Part shown: positions 1 to 7,492 of the stretch, in pieces
Numbering within the stretch: position 1 is the stretch's first letter
Layout: each line of letters opens with the position of its first letter
Assembly (NCBI RefSeq): GCF_023656515.1
Contig: NZ_JAMOFV010000006.1
Span: 3,332,036 to 3,396,035, forward strand
Length of the DNA: 64,000 bases
DNA from: Clostridium swellfunianum
GTDB taxonomy: Bacteria; Bacillota; Clostridia; Clostridiales; Clostridiaceae
Reading direction: 5' to 3'
Translations under genes and position numbers: made by a program
The notes under the pieces: model-generated
What the model was told of the DNA's origin: nothing
What the model saw: the letters and a program-made list of their open reading frames with translations, nothing else
Database searches by the model: none

Positions 1-2253
1 GTTGGGGCAACTTCAGCAGCAAAAACAGTTAATCCAGTTGTTCCTGAACAAACTGTTTCAATTGGACAAGATGTAGGCGGACCTACTGATTTATCTATTG
101 CAAACGAAGAAAAAGTTATTGAAATGCTTAAGAAGGAAGGCAAGATTGCTAAAAATGCTACTTATGAAGAAGCTCAAAAGGTTTACTTAAAGTTTATGCA
201 GGAGGCAGCTAAAGCAAATAAAAAGCTTCCAATATCCAAATTTGAGAGAGATTTAAAGGCTAAGCAAAATCAAAGGGTTGAAAAATATAAGTTTGAGAAA
301 AGGACTACAGATACCAACCCTAAGAAGGTAAATGTTTTAACATTATTAGTAGATTACCAGGATTATAAACATAACAGCATTCAACCAGGCGAGTCTGATA
401 TGTATTATAAAGATTATAGCCATAAGCATTTTGAAGATATGATATATGGCGATAATGGCTATGAAGGCCCAAATGGTGAAAAGCTTATTTCTATGAAACA
501 ATACTATCTAGAGCAGTCAGGTGGCAGTTTAATAGTTGAAGGTAAAGTTGCCGGATGGTATACACTACCTCAGACAGCTGCTTATTACGGAGCAGAACAA
601 GGTGGCTCAAACGATGTTAAGCCAAGAAATGCTGTTGCTCATGCCCTTCAATTAGCAGCAAAGGATTCCAATATAAACTTTGCAGATTTTGATAAGGAAG
701 ATATATATGATTCAGATGGTGATGGAAATTATAATGAGCCAGATGGAATCATAGACTACCTAATGGTTCTACATGCTGGCGTTGGGCAGGAAGCTGGCGG
801 TGGTAGCCTTGGAAGTGATGCTATATGGTCACACAGATGGAATTTAGGTGGACTATATAAAATACCTGGGACTAACTACTATGCATATGACTACACAATA
901 GAGCCAGAAGACGGAGCAGCAGGGGTATTTGCCCATGAATTCGGACATAACTTAGGATTGCCAGACGAATACGATACAAACTATACATCAACTACAAGTG
1001 AACCTATAGCCATGTGGTCAATAATGTCTTCTGGCAGCTGGAGTGGAAAGGTTCCTGGTACTGAGCCAACAGGATTTAGTCCATATGCAAAAGAAATATT
1101 TCAGGCACTTTACGGTGGAAACTGGCAAAAGCAAATTAATATAGATTTTAATAAGTTAACTAGCGCAGGAGCTAAAGTAACTTTAAGACAGGCTGATGAG
1201 GAAGGTCAGGCAGTAAAAGTTAGTCTTCCTGATAAAGCGCATGTGATAACTACTCCAACTAGCGGAAAGAATGCTTATTGGGGTGGAAAAGGTCACGATG
1301 GAGCTCCAATCCTTACTAACATGACTACAAATGTTGATCTAACTGGAAAGACTTCAGCAACTCTTAAGTTTAAGACTTGGTATGATATAGAAGAAGGTTG
1401 GGACTATGCTTCAGTTCAGGTTAGAGAAGTAGGAACAACTGATTGGACATACCTGCAAAATAATTTAACTACAAGTGAGGGAGATCCTCAAAGAGATGTA
1501 ATAGTTCCTCATGGAATAACTGGAGCATCGAATGGCTGGGTAGATGCATCATTTGATTTAAGTAATTTTGCTGGTAAGAAGATAGAAGTAAAGTTAGAGT
1601 ATGAAACAGATGCATATAGCTTTGGTGCGGGCTGGTACGTTGATGATATCCAAGTACTTGCTGGCGACACAACTATTTTATCAGATGATGCTGAAGGTAC
1701 TGATAAGTTTGCATTAAACGGTTTTGAAAAGAACACAGGAACTGTTTATGCACCACATTATTATTTAGTAGAATGGAGAAATCATCACGGTGTTGATACA
1801 GGCCTTGCACACGTGGGTACATTGGGACAAGCTTTCGCTTATGATCCAGGTATGGTAGTTTGGTATGTCGACAATTACTTTACTGACAACTGGGGCGGAG
1901 TTCACCCTGGTGAAGGATATTTAAGCGTAGTTGATGCAGATCAGAAGAATCAATACTGGTATTTTGATGATGCTTCAAAGAAACCTGTAATAGCTAGCAG
2001 TGGAAGATATCATATGCATGATGCAGCTTTCAGTAAAGATAAAGATTCAAGTGTAGATATTTACTATGCTCCAGCTGCTAGAACAGTTATAGACACAAAT
2101 AGATACTCAGAGCCAAGCTTTGACGATAGAAAAGATTACACCAACCCAGAGTTACCATCATTAGGAGTAAAATTACCTAAGCTCGGGCTAAAAATCCAAA
2201 TAACAAATCAAGCTCAAGACAATAGCTCAGCTTCAATAACAATTAAAAAATAA
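1..2253 (+). CDS. Immune inhibitor A-type M6 metalloprotease (5' end outside window)
   Basis: Secreted zinc endopeptidase of the M6 (InhA) family, which degrades extracellular proteins. The frame is open from base 1, so the first ATG at 124 is internal; the visible start (VGATSAAKTV) looks like the end of a signal peptide followed by a propeptide. The zinc site HEFGHNLGLPDEYD begins at base 934, about codon 312 of the visible part. The protease core spans roughly codons 110-400. After it comes a MAM/jelly-roll-like region (GWDYASVQVRE, GWYVDDIQVL) and the C-terminal part typical of InhA proteins (VEWRNHHGVDTGL, MVVWYVDN). The length of about 750 visible residues fits the family (about 750-800), so only the signal peptide is probably missing. 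It ends at TAA and is followed by a terminator. Family assignment is secure; substrate is unknown. Confidence 0.93.
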   Translation, partial: VGATSAAKTVNPVVPEQTVSIGQDVGGPTDLSIANEEKVIEMLKKEGKIAKNATYEEAQKVYLKFMQEAAKANKKLPISKFERDLKAKQNQRVEKYKFEKRTTDTNPKKVNVLTLLVDYQDYKHNSIQPGESDMYYKDYSHKHFEDMIYGDNGYEGPNGEKLISMKQYYLEQSGGSLIVEGKVAGWYTLPQTAAYYGAEQGGSNDVKPRNAVAHALQLAAKDSNINFADFDKEDIYDSDGDGNYNEPDGIIDYLMVLHAGVGQEAGGGSLGSDAIWSHRWNLGGLYKIPGTNYYAYDYTIEPEDGAAGVFAHEFGHNLGLPDEYDTNYTSTTSEPIAMWSIMSSGSWSGKVPGTEPTGFSPYAKEIFQALYGGNWQKQINIDFNKLTSAGAKVTLRQADEEGQAVKVSLPDKAHVITTPTSGKNAYWGGKGHDGAPILTNMTTNVDLTGKTSATLKFKTWYDIEEGWDYASVQVREVGTTDWTYLQNNLTTSEGDPQRDVIVPHGITGASNGWVDASFDLSNFAGKKIEVKLEYETDAYSFGAGWYVDDIQVLAGDTTILSDDAEGTDKFALNGFEKNTGTVYAPHYYLVEWRNHHGVDTGLAHVGTLGQAFAYDPGMVVWYVDNYFTDNWGGVHPGEGYLSVVDADQKNQYWYFDDASKKPVIASSGRYHMHDAAFSKDKDSSVDIYYAPAARTVIDTNRYSEPSFDDRKDYTNPELPSLGVKLPKLGLKIQITNQAQDNSSASITIKK

Positions 2254-2269
2254 TAACTAGTAATAAATT

Positions 2270-2305
2270 AGTACCTGTCAGGTTTACCTGGCAGGTACTT
2301 TTTCT
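2270..2305 (+). terminator. Rho-independent terminator after the M6 protease
   Basis: A 13-bp stem (AGTACCTGTCAGG with CCTGGCAGGTACT, one G-U pair, TTTA loop) is followed by TTTTCTTT. It sits 17 bases after the protease stop and directly abuts the stop codon of the small gene on the opposite strand. Confidence 0.85.
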
Positions 2306-2452
2306 TTACTGCAGCTGCCATTCTATATCTTTACCTTCTTGAGGGCAAGCTGGGAAAATATCGTTTTTAATAAGTGTAATCTGCTTTCCGTAGTTGTTCC
2401 TATATACACCTGAAATCTTAACTTTTTCTCCTGTTTTTCCTTTAATTTGCAT
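2306..2452 (-). CDS. Small 48-residue protein, function unknown
   Basis: A short gene on the minus strand. It starts at ATG (2452-2450), preceded by AAAGGAGCC at good spacing, and stops at 2306. The product begins MQIKGKTGEKVKISGVYR and contains NNYGKQITLIKNDIFPACP, ending in IEWQLQ. The pattern GEKVKxSGxYR...ITLIKxDxFPxCP resembles small YjzC-like proteins of Firmicutes (GEKaPxSGxY...I.L.KGd.FPPc), normally with a W near the end; this likeness is from memory and no search was possible. There is only one cysteine, so no obvious metal site. Strong ribosome binding site and family-like pattern make this a real gene; function unknown. Confidence 0.72.
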   Translation of the reverse strand: MQIKGKTGEKVKISGVYRNNYGKQITLIKNDIFPACPQEGKDIEWQLQ

Positions 2453-2671
2453 AAATTAGGCTCCTTTCATTAATAAAATTAGGAAAGAAGAATTCAATCC
2501 TAGCAGTTGTATTACCTTGCGGTTAGATGTCTGTTGCACTTTTAGTTTATATTTTATTATCTACTTTCTGTATAACTTATATAACATAGTTATATAAATA
2601 TTTTTATTATATAAAGGTAAGACTAAATTTACGTATATCACAATATAAAAGGCAAGTAAGGAGGGCATTTA

Positions 2672-2839
2672 ATGAACAGAAGAAGAAATGAGAATAAAAA
2701 TATAGAAAATGGGAAAATTAAGGGTACAAGTGCTTTTAATATTAAGCAAGCAGATAGTATAGATGAAATGTCTTGGTCGAATAATAAATTTGAAAGTACC
2801 TGCGGTGTGGAAGGAAATGATTCTAAAGACCAGGAATAA
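2672..2839 (+). CDS. Small hydrophilic 55-residue protein, function unknown
   Basis: ATG at 2672 follows AAGGAGGG at 7 bases, a near-ideal ribosome binding site. The product, beginning MNRRRNENKN and ending GNDSKDQE, is rich in Asn, Lys and charged residues, with no membrane segment, signal or recognised domain. It ends 35 bases before the lipoprotein gene at 2875 without a terminator between, so they may be co-transcribed. The alternative longer frame starting at 2763 has no comparable ribosome binding site. I do not recognise a family. Confidence 0.55.
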   Translation: MNRRRNENKNIENGKIKGTSAFNIKQADSIDEMSWSNNKFESTCGVEGNDSKDQE

Positions 2840-2874
2840 TAAAAAATTATATAAAAGATTAAGGGGAGTCAACT

Positions 2875-3465
2875 ATGAAAACAAAAGCATTAGCATTATC
2901 ATTGGCATTGGCACTAACATCAACAGGTATTATAGGTTGTGGAAAGCAGCAGACACAACAGCCTCCGGCACCTTCAGTACAAAAGCCATCAAACCAAAGC
3001 ACAGATGTAAAAACTACAGCTTCAGTAGTAAACGACAACGCAGCTTTTGAAAAGGCTATAAGCAAAAATGGAACATGGATAATTGCAACCTTAAAGGATT
3101 TAACCTTTGACAAGGAATTGGTTGTAGATGGTGATTTTAAAAGTGGAAAGAAGGATCAAAAGACAGGGGAAGAATTATATCAGCGTAAGATAGGTCTATA
3201 TACCCAGGATGACAAGAAAAACGTAACTGCTAGATTTACATTAACAGCTCCTAAGATCACTTTCAACAGCATATACGGAAGTCTTGAACATGGAACTTTC
3301 GTAGGTGATGTTTATGTAGCAGGAAAGAACTTTAAGTTAGTAAACCAACAAATAAAAGGAAATCTGTATTTCTTAAATGAAGAAGCTGAAAAGACCTTTA
3401 CAATTGCCGATAAGGAAGGTAACCCTGCATCAACTATAAGTGGTGTTAAACAATTAAAGAAATAA
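2875..3465 (+). CDS. Putative lipoprotein, tandem paralogue 1
   Basis: A 196-residue lipoprotein. The signal peptide ends in a lipobox (GIIGC, Cys22), followed by a Gln/Pro-rich linker to about residue 45. The remaining 150 residues form a domain nearly the same as that of the next gene (both share FEKAISK, WIIATLKDLTFDKELVVDG, RKIGLYTQDD, GSLEHGTF, NEEAEKTFTIADK). The pattern of short strands (TFNSIYGSLEHGTFVGDVYVAGKNFKL) suggests a right-handed beta-helix or repeat-like fold. The ribosome binding site is AAGGGGAG. It probably acts at the outer face of the membrane. No function is known to me for the family. Confidence 0.85.
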   Translation: MKTKALALSLALALTSTGIIGCGKQQTQQPPAPSVQKPSNQSTDVKTTASVVNDNAAFEKAISKNGTWIIATLKDLTFDKELVVDGDFKSGKKDQKTGEELYQRKIGLYTQDDKKNVTARFTLTAPKITFNSIYGSLEHGTFVGDVYVAGKNFKLVNQQIKGNLYFLNEEAEKTFTIADKEGNPASTISGVKQLKK

Positions 3466-3475
3466 GCAGCATCGA

Positions 3476-3515
3476 TAAAAAGCTGGTAGATAAATTAATC
3501 TACTAGCTTTTTTAT
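3476..3515 (+). terminator. Rho-independent terminator
   Basis: AAAAGCTGGTAGAT pairs with ATCTACTAGCTTTT (one mismatch or wobble) and runs into a T-rich tail, 11 bases after the first lipoprotein gene. Confidence 0.8.
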
Positions 3516-3617
3516 TGATAAAACTTAGGACTTATTTTACAGATGCAAAAGATAGAATTATGAATTTTCCAATAAAAGACGAGAAAAATATATTTTTAAC
3601 AAAATACGAAATAAATC

Positions 3618-3646
3618 TTGTTAGTTTTTTATCAATATGTTATAAT
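3618..3646 (+). promoter_or_regulatory. Sigma-A type promoter of lipoprotein paralogue 2
   Basis: TTGTTA (3618-3623), exactly 17 bp, then TATAAT (3641-3646), 46 bases before the start codon. It shows that the second paralogue is transcribed independently of the first. Confidence 0.75.
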
Positions 3647-3691
3647 TAGCTTGTACATAAGAAATAAAAAACTTATTAGGGGGACTCAACA

Positions 3692-4288
3692 ATGAGAACA
3701 AAAGCATTAGTATTATCATTAACAGTAGCATTAGCAACAACTGCATTCGTAGGCTGTGGTAAGAAGGCAGAACCAGCTGCTACGCCTGCTGCGCAAAAAC
3801 CAGCTGCAACAGATACTAAGAAAGCTGATGCTGTTACAACAGCTTCAATAGTAGATACAAACGCTGCATTTGAAAAAGCTATAAGCAAAGATGGAAAATG
3901 GATTATAGCAACATTAAAGGATTTAACTTTTGATAAAGAGCTAGTAGTAGATGGTGACTTCAAAAATGGTAAGAAGGATGCTAAGACTGGTGAAGAAACA
4001 TTCCAACGTAAAATTGGTTTATATACTCAAGATGAAAACAAAAAAGTAACAGGAAAGTTTAATTTAGCAGCACCAAAGCTTACTTTCAACAGCAATTTTG
4101 GTAGCCTTGAGCACGGAACTTTCAAAGGAGACCTTTATATAGCAGGAAAGAACTTTAAGCTAGTAAATCAAAAAATTGATGGAAATGTATACTTCTTAAA
4201 CGAAGAAGCTGAAAAGACTTTCACAATTGCTGACAAAGCAGATGATACTAAGTCAGAAATTACTGGGAAAAAAGAGTTAAAAAAATAA
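3692..4288 (+). CDS. Putative lipoprotein, tandem paralogue 2
   Basis: A 198-residue lipoprotein with lipobox AFVGC (Cys22) and an Ala/Pro/Lys linker. From about residue 50 it aligns along its whole length with the upstream paralogue without large gaps. The linker differs in composition (AAAPAA type rather than QQPP), as expected for an unconstrained spacer. The ribosome binding site is AGGGGGA. It has its own promoter and terminator, so the pair is a duplication of a full transcription unit, not a two-gene operon. Function unknown; surface location is inferred from the lipobox. Confidence 0.85.
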   Translation: MRTKALVLSLTVALATTAFVGCGKKAEPAATPAAQKPAATDTKKADAVTTASIVDTNAAFEKAISKDGKWIIATLKDLTFDKELVVDGDFKNGKKDAKTGEETFQRKIGLYTQDENKKVTGKFNLAAPKLTFNSNFGSLEHGTFKGDLYIAGKNFKLVNQKIDGNVYFLNEEAEKTFTIADKADDTKSEITGKKELKK

Positions 4289-4304
4289 TTAAATAATAAT
4301 ATAT

Positions 4305-4350
4305 AAAAACAGCTAGTTGATACAAATTTATCAACTAGCTGTTTTTGTTT
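4305..4350 (+). terminator. Rho-independent terminator
   Basis: A perfect 18-bp stem (AAAAACAGCTAGTTGATA with TATCAACTAGCTGTTTTT) and a T-rich tail. It ends lipoprotein paralogue 2. Confidence 0.9.
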
Positions 4351-4500
4351 TAATTAGTGTTATTTCATGCAGTACAACAGTTAGTATCTTTTTACCGAAA
4401 ATTCAGTTGTTGTAACAAATATTCTTATAGAAAACATAGAAGCAAAATGAGGAAAATTTATCATATTTAGTTAACGAATATAGCCAATAAATACTTTACA

Positions 4501-4538
4501 AAAAATAAAAAAGCTTGTGAATTTTGATTCACAAGCTT
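4501..4538 (-). terminator. Terminator of the tRNA-Trp gene
   Basis: Read on the minus strand, AAGCTTGTGAAT, loop CAAA, ATTCACAAGCTT, then TTTTATTTTTTG. The stem lies 5 bases after the encoded CCA end of the tRNA. Confidence 0.85.
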
Positions 4539-4543
4539 TGCTT

Positions 4544-4618
4544 TGGCAGGGGTACTAGGACTCGAACCTAGGCCAACGGTTTTGGAGACCGCTACTCTGC
4601 CAACTGAGCTATACCCCT
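4544..4618 (-). tRNA. tRNA-Trp (anticodon CCA)
   Basis: On the minus strand the gene begins AGGGGTATAGCTCAGTTGGC. Acceptor arm AGGGGTA pairs with TACCCCT. The anticodon stem GCGGT/ACCGT encloses CTCCAAA, giving anticodon CCA. The T arm contains GTTCGAGTC. The discriminator is G and the 3' CCA is encoded in the DNA. A single-gene unit with its own promoter and terminator. Confidence 0.96.
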
Positions 4619-4630
4619 AAGACAAGAATT

Positions 4631-4659
4631 ATTATATAATACCATTTAGAAAAAAGCAA
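4631..4659 (-). promoter_or_regulatory. Promoter of tRNA-Trp
   Basis: On the minus strand TTGCTT (4659-4654), 17 bp, then TATAAT (4636-4631), 13 bases before the mature tRNA start. Near-consensus sigma-A promoter. Confidence 0.8.
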
Positions 4660-4770
4660 CTCTTTTTTTGAAAAAAATTTATGATGCATACAAAATTTTA
4701 ATAAAGTGATATGTCTAACTGATCTAAGTTATGATACAATAAAAATACGATAAGTGAGAGGAGATCAAGG

Positions 4771-5103
4771 ATGAGCGATTCCAATAGAGAAGAAAATGAA
4801 TTAGAAAAACAAATGAAAGATATAGATGAACTTAAGAATAACGCAGCAAACCCAGGATGTTTTGCAGGTCCTGAAAAGATACCTGCTCCAGTTAGAGGGC
4901 TAAGAAAGTACCCAGTAATTTTAATAGTGGTAGGAGTTTTGGGATTAGTATTTAGTGCAATTTTTTTAATCAAATCATATAGGAGTACAAATAAAATAGA
5001 AGAGCTGATATTTCCTATAATGTATAATTTCATACCTTTTTTTGTATCCTTTTTATTATTTAAAATTGGGATTAATGAGTTTGCTAACAGAAAAAAGAAA
5101 TAA
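4771..5103 (+). CDS. Small membrane protein, function unknown
   Basis: A 110-residue protein. The first 45 residues are charged and probably cytoplasmic (EEN, EKQMKDIDELK). Two membrane segments follow, about residues 48-70 (VILIVVGVLGLVFSAIFLI) and 83-100 (FIPFFVSFLLFKIGI), with a basic tail RKKK. Ribosome binding site GAGAGGAG lies 8 bases upstream of the ATG. There is no catalytic motif and I do not recognise the family. It stands alone between tRNA-Trp and the DUF4870 gene. Confidence 0.7.
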   Translation: MSDSNREENELEKQMKDIDELKNNAANPGCFAGPEKIPAPVRGLRKYPVILIVVGVLGLVFSAIFLIKSYRSTNKIEELIFPIMYNFIPFFVSFLLFKIGINEFANRKKK

Positions 5104-5192
5104 TTATTATATAACTAGACATAAAGTATGAGAATATAACCTATAATTGAATATGCTATTATAAAGAAATAATTTGTATGGGGGTATGTATT

Positions 5193-5519
5193 ATGTTAAC
5201 TACAGAGCAAAAGCTTTTAGCTGCTCTATGTCATGGCGGGGTTTTTCTTGCTGCGCCAATTTTGATTCCGCTTGTTATTATGCTTGTAGCTAGTGATGAG
5301 TATATTAAAACACAAGCGAAAGAAGCACTTATGTTTCAAATACTATTGGTTATTGGGGGAATAGTTTCAGGTATCTTAACTTTTGTGCTGATAGGACTTT
5401 TAGGTTTTATTGTAATAGGAATATTAGCTGTGGTTATGCCTATAATTGCTATAGTTAATGTTCTTAATGGAAATGACTACTCCTATCCTGTATCAGGTAA
5501 ATGGGCTAGAGGTATGTAA
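5193..5519 (+). CDS. DUF4870-type small membrane protein
   Basis: A 108-residue protein. The start MLTTEQKLLAALCHGGVF is chosen because GGGGGT lies 8 bases before the ATG at 5193; the upstream in-frame ATG at 5178 lacks a ribosome binding site. The motif IKTQAKEALMFQI matches the DUF4870/Tic20-like pattern (vdeqaKEALNFQis). Three hydrophobic segments are at about residues 12-30, 48-70 and 72-92. The biological role of the family is not established. It has its own terminator directly downstream. Confidence 0.8.
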   Translation: MLTTEQKLLAALCHGGVFLAAPILIPLVIMLVASDEYIKTQAKEALMFQILLVIGGIVSGILTFVLIGLLGFIVIGILAVVMPIIAIVNVLNGNDYSYPVSGKWARGM

Positions 5520-5531
5520 AATTAATTGTTT

Positions 5532-5562
5532 AAAAGAGCCAAGAAATTTTGGCTCTTTTTTA
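5532..5562 (+). terminator. Rho-independent terminator
   Basis: AAAAGAGCCAA / TTGGCTCTTTT stem and T run, 12 bases after the DUF4870 gene. Confidence 0.85.
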
Positions 5563-5630
5563 ATTGATGTGGTAAAATAGTAGCACAAAGATAAACTTAG
5601 ATGCTTGTACAGAAAGGATGAAGCATTTAT

Positions 5631-6617
5631 ATGATCAATTACGATTTAGTTATTATAGGTGGAGGAATTGCAGGACTTTCTGCTGCTATTAAAGCAAAAG
5701 AAGAAGGTGTAAATAGTATTTTACTATTGGAGAGAGAGGAACAGCTTGGAGGTTCATTAAGCAACTATATTGATGCTGATTTTTCATATCCTTTAATTGA
5801 TGAAGCCTTAACAGGACCTGAAGTTATACAAATATATGTTGATAAGATAAAGGAACATAATATAGAGTTTAAATTAAATTGCTTAGTTATAGATGTTAAT
5901 AAAGATAAAATTATTACTACAGTCACTGAAGAAGGGATAAAGGAATATAAAGCAAAGGCAATTATTCTAGCTATGGGATCTAGAGAGATGCCTAGAGGAG
6001 CTATTAATATTCTAGGAAGTAGAACTGCTGGAATATTTACTGCTGCTTCTGCTCAGAAGTTTGTGAATTTGGAAGGTTATTTGCCAGGAAAACAGGTATT
6101 GATTATTGGGTCAGGAGATTTAGGGTTAGTAATGGCTAAAAGACTAACCTTGGAAGGAGCTATAGTTAAAGCTGTAGTAGAGCCGCTAAAACATGCTGTT
6201 GGAACGGAAAAAAATATTGAGCAGTGCTTAGATATATTTAACATACCTTTGAAACTAGGATATACAGTTATAGATATTAAGGGAAAAGAAAGAGTTCAAG
6301 GGGTTGTTGTTGCAAAAAGTGATGAAAACAATATACCAATTACAAATACAGAGGAAAATATAAGTTGTGATACTATACTTATTTCAGCTAATTTTCTCCC
6401 TGAAAATGAAATTTCAGTAAAGGCAGGTGTACTGCTTTCTAGTGCAGATGGCGGCGCTATAGTTGATGATAATATGCAGACCAATATAGAGGGGATTTTT
6501 GCTTGTGGAGATGTACTTTATATCCATGACTATAGAGAAGATGTTACTGGCGAAGGCATAAAGGCAGGGCAAAGTGCAGCTTTATATATTAAAGAGGAAA
6601 TAGCAGAGAAGCAATAG
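5631..6617 (+). CDS. FAD/NAD(P)-dependent oxidoreductase, orphan GlpA-associated type
   Basis: A 328-residue flavoprotein of the two-dinucleotide-binding-domain type. The FAD motif is GGGIAG near residue 10, the NAD(P) motif GSGDLG near residue 160, and the second FAD motif GIFACGDV near residue 290. The stretch AGIFTAASAQKFVNLEGYLPGK resembles the small oxidoreductase usually encoded between a GlpA-like dehydrogenase and a DUF1667 protein in clostridia. Neither partner is next to it here. There is no CxxC redox pair in the NAD domain, so it is not a thioredoxin reductase. Electron donor and acceptor are unknown. The ribosome binding site is GAAAGGATG, 10 bases upstream. Confidence 0.85.
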   Translation: MINYDLVIIGGGIAGLSAAIKAKEEGVNSILLLEREEQLGGSLSNYIDADFSYPLIDEALTGPEVIQIYVDKIKEHNIEFKLNCLVIDVNKDKIITTVTEEGIKEYKAKAIILAMGSREMPRGAINILGSRTAGIFTAASAQKFVNLEGYLPGKQVLIIGSGDLGLVMAKRLTLEGAIVKAVVEPLKHAVGTEKNIEQCLDIFNIPLKLGYTVIDIKGKERVQGVVVAKSDENNIPITNTEENISCDTILISANFLPENEISVKAGVLLSSADGGAIVDDNMQTNIEGIFACGDVLYIHDYREDVTGEGIKAGQSAALYIKEEIAEKQ

Positions 6618-6634
6618 TTTCTCTGCTATTTTTA
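6600..6634. terminator. Bidirectional terminator between convergent genes
   Basis: ATAGCAGAGAA / TTCTCTGCTAT with a 7-8 base loop; T-rich downstream on the plus strand. The stem includes the end of the oxidoreductase gene and lies next to the stop of the convergent RusA-like gene. Confidence 0.7.
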
Positions 6635-7255
6635 AAACAATTTTTTAAAACAGGTTTTACATATAATCATTTTGCCCCCATTTGCAGAAACAGAGCTTTC
6701 CTTAGATATTCCCTTACCGCAAATTTCACAAAGAAAATCATTATTTTTTTTAGATGCTTTACTGATATTTTTTATAATTGGTTTTTTTTTGTTGCTGGGG
6801 GGAGCATATTCAATGGGATTATCATTAACTTCCTTTGAAATTATTTTGTACTCCATTGAATAGGAACTCTCGCCAAAAAGCTCAAGTTCAAACCTAGGGT
6901 TTTCTGAATCATAAAATTCCTCTATGATTAGCCGTCTGATTTGCGCATCGTTAACTATTAGACCACTTTTTTCGATTCCGTCAAAAATACTTTTTGTTAT
7001 ATTATTAGTATCAGGATGTCTCTTGCTGCTTTTGTAGTAAACCTTAAGTACTGCAATAAGAGCTTCAGACAATACAGTACTAGGGTTTTGAGATCTTGCC
7101 TCATATGCTATTTCCTCTTCATAAAGAGCATATCTATCGTGATACTTTCCAGAATTATATGGAAGTATTGCTCGCCCTTGGACATTAAAGAGCTTAAAGT
7201 TTGATTTCGAAATTGGAGAACCTTTTACAATAACCTTTGCATAGTTGTGAGTCAT
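6632..7255 (-). CDS. RusA-like endodeoxyribonuclease with C-terminal zinc finger
   Basis: A 207-residue protein. Residues 5-135 match the RusA Holliday-junction resolvase fold: KGSPISKSNFKL near the N-terminus, then HPDTNNITKSIFDGIE and LIVNDAQIRRL. The three acidic residues expected to bind magnesium are visible as D82, D92 and D103. A Lys-rich linker (140-172) leads to a four-cysteine finger, C176/C179 and C199/C202. RusA proteins are commonly phage-encoded and about 120 residues; here no phage genes are near and the finger is extra. Activity on DNA junctions is inferred from the family. It diverges from tsaD across an AT-rich spacer. Confidence 0.82.
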   Translation of the reverse strand: MTHNYAKVIVKGSPISKSNFKLFNVQGRAILPYNSGKYHDRYALYEEEIAYEARSQNPSTVLSEALIAVLKVYYKSSKRHPDTNNITKSIFDGIEKSGLIVNDAQIRRLIIEEFYDSENPRFELELFGESSYSMEYKIISKEVNDNPIEYAPPSNKKKPIIKNISKASKKNNDFLCEICGKGISKESSVSANGGKMIICKTCFKKLF

Positions 7256-7312
7256 AACTATCTCCTTTTTAATACATGCACTAGATAAGAAGAAACTATA
7301 TAATTATTTATA

Positions 7313-7421
7313 CAAAAATATAAGAATATAAGAACATAAGAATAAAAGAATATAAAAATATAAAAATATAAAAAGTTAAAAAGTTAAAAATTTAAGAAGA
7401 TAAGAAGATATCTTCTTATCT
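7313..7421. repeat. Degenerate A-rich repeats ending in a perfect 24-bp palindrome
   Basis: Short units of the type ATAAGAATA / ATATAAAA / AGTTAAAA are repeated from about 7313 to 7397. They are followed by a perfect palindrome at 7398-7421 (AGATAAGAAGAT and its complement). It lies between the RusA-like gene and the tsaD promoter. The palindrome is followed by TATTTGATT, which makes a poor terminator tail. Confidence 0.55.
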
Positions 7422-7423
7422 AT

Positions 7424-7453
7424 TTGATTATAACACAGGTTTTTGTGTATAAT
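7424..7453 (+). promoter_or_regulatory. Promoter of tsaD
   Basis: TTGATT (7424-7429), 18 bp, TATAAT (7448-7453), 40 bases before the chosen tsaD start. Confidence 0.65.
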
Positions 7454-7492
7454 AAAGTCTAGTTAATATTCATGAGAGTTGAGGTAAAAGAA

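Noticed and set aside
2763-3050. A 95-codon frame between the small gene and the first lipoprotein
   Set aside because: It overlaps both genes in another frame, has no ribosome binding site, and codon use is not coding-like.
7313-7421. CRISPR array
   Set aside because: Units are too short and degenerate, with no constant spacers and no cas genes.
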